Shown here: one piece after another, positions 62,741-64,000 of the stretch | Layout: each line of letters starts with the position of its first letter | Position numbering within the stretch: the first letter of the stretch is position 1 | Source: JAPOXR01 sp965116115 | GTDB taxonomy: Bacteria; Pseudomonadota; Alphaproteobacteria; Rhodobacterales; Rhodobacteraceae | Assembly: GCA_965116115.1 (NCBI GenBank) | Contig: OZ220486.1 | Coordinates: 1,302,001-1,366,000 of the forward strand | Direction: 5' to 3' | DNA length: 64,000 bases | The notes under the pieces: model-generated | Database searches by the model: none | What the model was told of the DNA's origin: nothing | What the model saw: the letters and a program-made list of their open reading frames with translations, nothing else | Translations under genes and position numbers: made by a program

Positions 62741-64000
62741 TTAACTCTCGCCGCCGGGTTTCGGCTCTTTGTCTTTTTGTCCTTCCGGCGGACCTTCCCG
62801 TTTCCCACTGGCCTGCTGCGGGATCGTTTCGCTGCCGATGCCGGAAACCCCGGTCCCGGTATTGAACCGGGTGGCGCCGAGATCCATCTCGCTGTTGATC
62901 TCGCGAACGCGGGCGATGTAGTCTTCGTTTTCCTCAATCGGAATATCGGGATCCCAGACGAGGGCCAGTTCGCGGGTGGCGTTGCGGTCGAACTGGTAAA
63001 ATGCGTGCGTGCGCCGGTGCGCCTCGTCTTCGGGAATACCCATGTGCTGCAGAATGTAGCGTCCTGCCCGCAGAGAACTGTCGAATGTCTCGCGGATGAT
63101 CGCGCTGGCTCCCGCCTTGTACAGATCAAACGCATGAACCCGGTCAAAGGCGCGGGAGATGATAAACAGATCCGGTCGGCGCCGGCGCGCCAAGCGGACG
63201 ATTTCAGTCGCCTTTTTCGGATCGTCTATCGCGATGACAAGCGCCTCTGCGGAATTCAGGCCGGCCGCCTGCAGAAGTTCGGGCCGGGCCGGGTCGCCGA
63301 GATACGCCTTGACGCCGAACCGCCGGAGACGCGTGATTGTGCCGATATCGGCGTCAAGCACCGTGGTGCGGATCTCGTTCGCATCTATGAGTTGGTTGAC
63401 CACCTGTCCGAATCTGCCGACGCCGGCGATGATGACTGGTCCTTGGCGCGCCACATCTTCGTCCGGCGCACGGTCCACCGGATCGCCGATCCGCTTGGCG
63501 AGGTAGTCGTAAGCGATGAACATGGCAGGCGTCAGAATCATCGAGAAGGCGACAGCGAGCAGCAGGATTTCCGACAGTTCATCCGTGACGACGCTGGTCT
63601 GCGCCATGAAATTTATGAGCACCAGTCCGAATTCACCCGCCTGCGCCAGCCCGAGCGTGAACAGCCATTGGTCGCGGCCCTTGATCGAGAACAGCAGCGC
63701 CAGCACGAAAAGAACCGTGAATTTGATCATGATCATGCCGACGGTGATTCCGATGACCGCAGGAAAATGGTTTTTCAAAACGATGAAATCCATCGTGGCC
63801 CCGACCATGAGAAAAAACAGGCCGAGGAGCAGTCCCTTGAACGGCTCGATATTCGACTCCATTTCGTGGCGGAATTCTGAATTCGCGAGCACGACGCCTG
63901 CAAGGAAGGTGCCGAGAGCGGGAGACAGGCCGACGAGTTTCATCAGCAGGGCGGTGCCGATCACGAGAAGCAGAGTCGCAGCTGTTGAAATCTCCATCAG
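62741..64000 (-). CDS. Kef-type cation/proton antiporter, partial at right edge
   Basis: At least 419 residues; the N-terminus lies outside the window. Membrane helices of the CPA2 antiporter fold (LSPALGTFLAGVVLANSEFR, LGLAQAGEFGLVLINFM) are followed by the RCK/TrkA-N Rossmann domain (PVIIAGVGRFGQVVNQLIDA, VKAYLGDPARPELLQAAGL) and a hydrophilic tail (GPPEGQKDKEPKPGGES). Similar to KefB/KefC, which exchange potassium for protons and are gated by glutathione adducts. Exact paralog is uncertain. Confidence 0.88.
   Translation of the reverse strand: MMEISTAATLLLVIGTALLMKLVGLSPALGTFLAGVVLANSEFRHEMESNIEPFKGLLLGLFFLMVGATMDFIVLKNHFPAVIGITVGMIMIKFTVLFVLALLFSIKGRDQWLFTLGLAQAGEFGLVLINFMAQTSVVTDELSEILLLAVAFSMILTPAMFIAYDYLAKRIGDPVDRAPDEDVARQGPVIIAGVGRFGQVVNQLIDANEIRTTVLDADIGTITRLRRFGVKAYLGDPARPELLQAAGLNSAEALVIAIDDPKKATEIVRLARRRRPDLFIISRAFDRVHAFDLYKAGASAIIRETFDSSLRAGRYILQHMGIPEDEAHRRTHAFYQFDRNATRELALVWDPDIPIEENEDYIARVREINSEMDLGATRFNTGTGVSGIGSETIPQQASGKREGPPEGQKDKEPKPGGES

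Overview
The window is a GC-rich bacterial chromosome segment. It probably comes from an alphaproteobacterium: NadD has the GGSFDPPHEGHL start and length seen in that class, and the cobalamin cluster mixes CobH/CobL/CobM-type genes with CbiG/CbiD/CbiX. This assignment is inference; there is no rRNA or other marker in the window. The most striking property is the density of insertion sequences (IS256, IS630, ISAs1, IS66, IS5, IS30, IS110 and ISNCY-like) and of genes killed by frameshifts or single nonsense codons. It reads as a genome undergoing IS expansion and gene decay.

Layout. 1-3636: IS debris (IS630-type, an ISAs1-like gene with a DUF4338/DruA-like N-terminus, an ISNCY fragment, IS630 copy 1). 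3636-7725 (minus strand): an intact, tightly overlapping five-gene operon encoding a tandem ubiquitin-like protein, an E2-like protein, a JAB-E1 fusion, an OLD-like AAA ATPase and a PIN nuclease. 7836-9558: IS256 remnant plus IS256 copy A. 9661-12850: XRE-ImmA regulator and PIN-like gene, divergent from a broken CBASS-like pair (patatin CapV plus a CD-NTase cut by an ISAs1 element). 12848-19304: ISAs1, an IS66-type element carrying a DNA adenine methylase, and other IS debris. 19962-25624: AAA ATPase, a decayed IetAS pair, IS30, and a ribbon-helix-helix gene. 26515-30394: a second ubiquitin-like module (UBL, E2, JAB-E1), divergent from an XRE-ImmA/PIN pair. 30555-35961: decayed genes, three IS remnants and a MITE. 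35994-49574: the housekeeping core, with an HTH gene, nadD, ettA and a cobalamin cluster (cbiX, cobH, cobL, cobI, cbiG-cobJ, cobM, cobB, cobA, cbiD, cobK). 49575-62740: a second IS-riddled defence graveyard (SIR2-like, Swt1-HEPN, higBA, Rpn nuclease, AAA ATPase). 62741-64000: a Kef-type cation/proton antiporter running off the edge.

How the parts fit. Two accessory defence islands flank a corrin-ring synthesis cluster. The early-cobalt marker genes (CbiX, CbiG, CbiD) and the lack of a cobG in the window suggest the anaerobic route or a hybrid route. In the islands most systems are dead (CapV/CD-NTase, IetS, SIR2, HEPN, HigB), but both ubiquitin-like conjugation modules have uninterrupted frames with 1-4 nt gene overlaps. 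They are the best candidates for an active and unusual system, especially the first, whose operon ends with an ATPase and a PIN nuclease.
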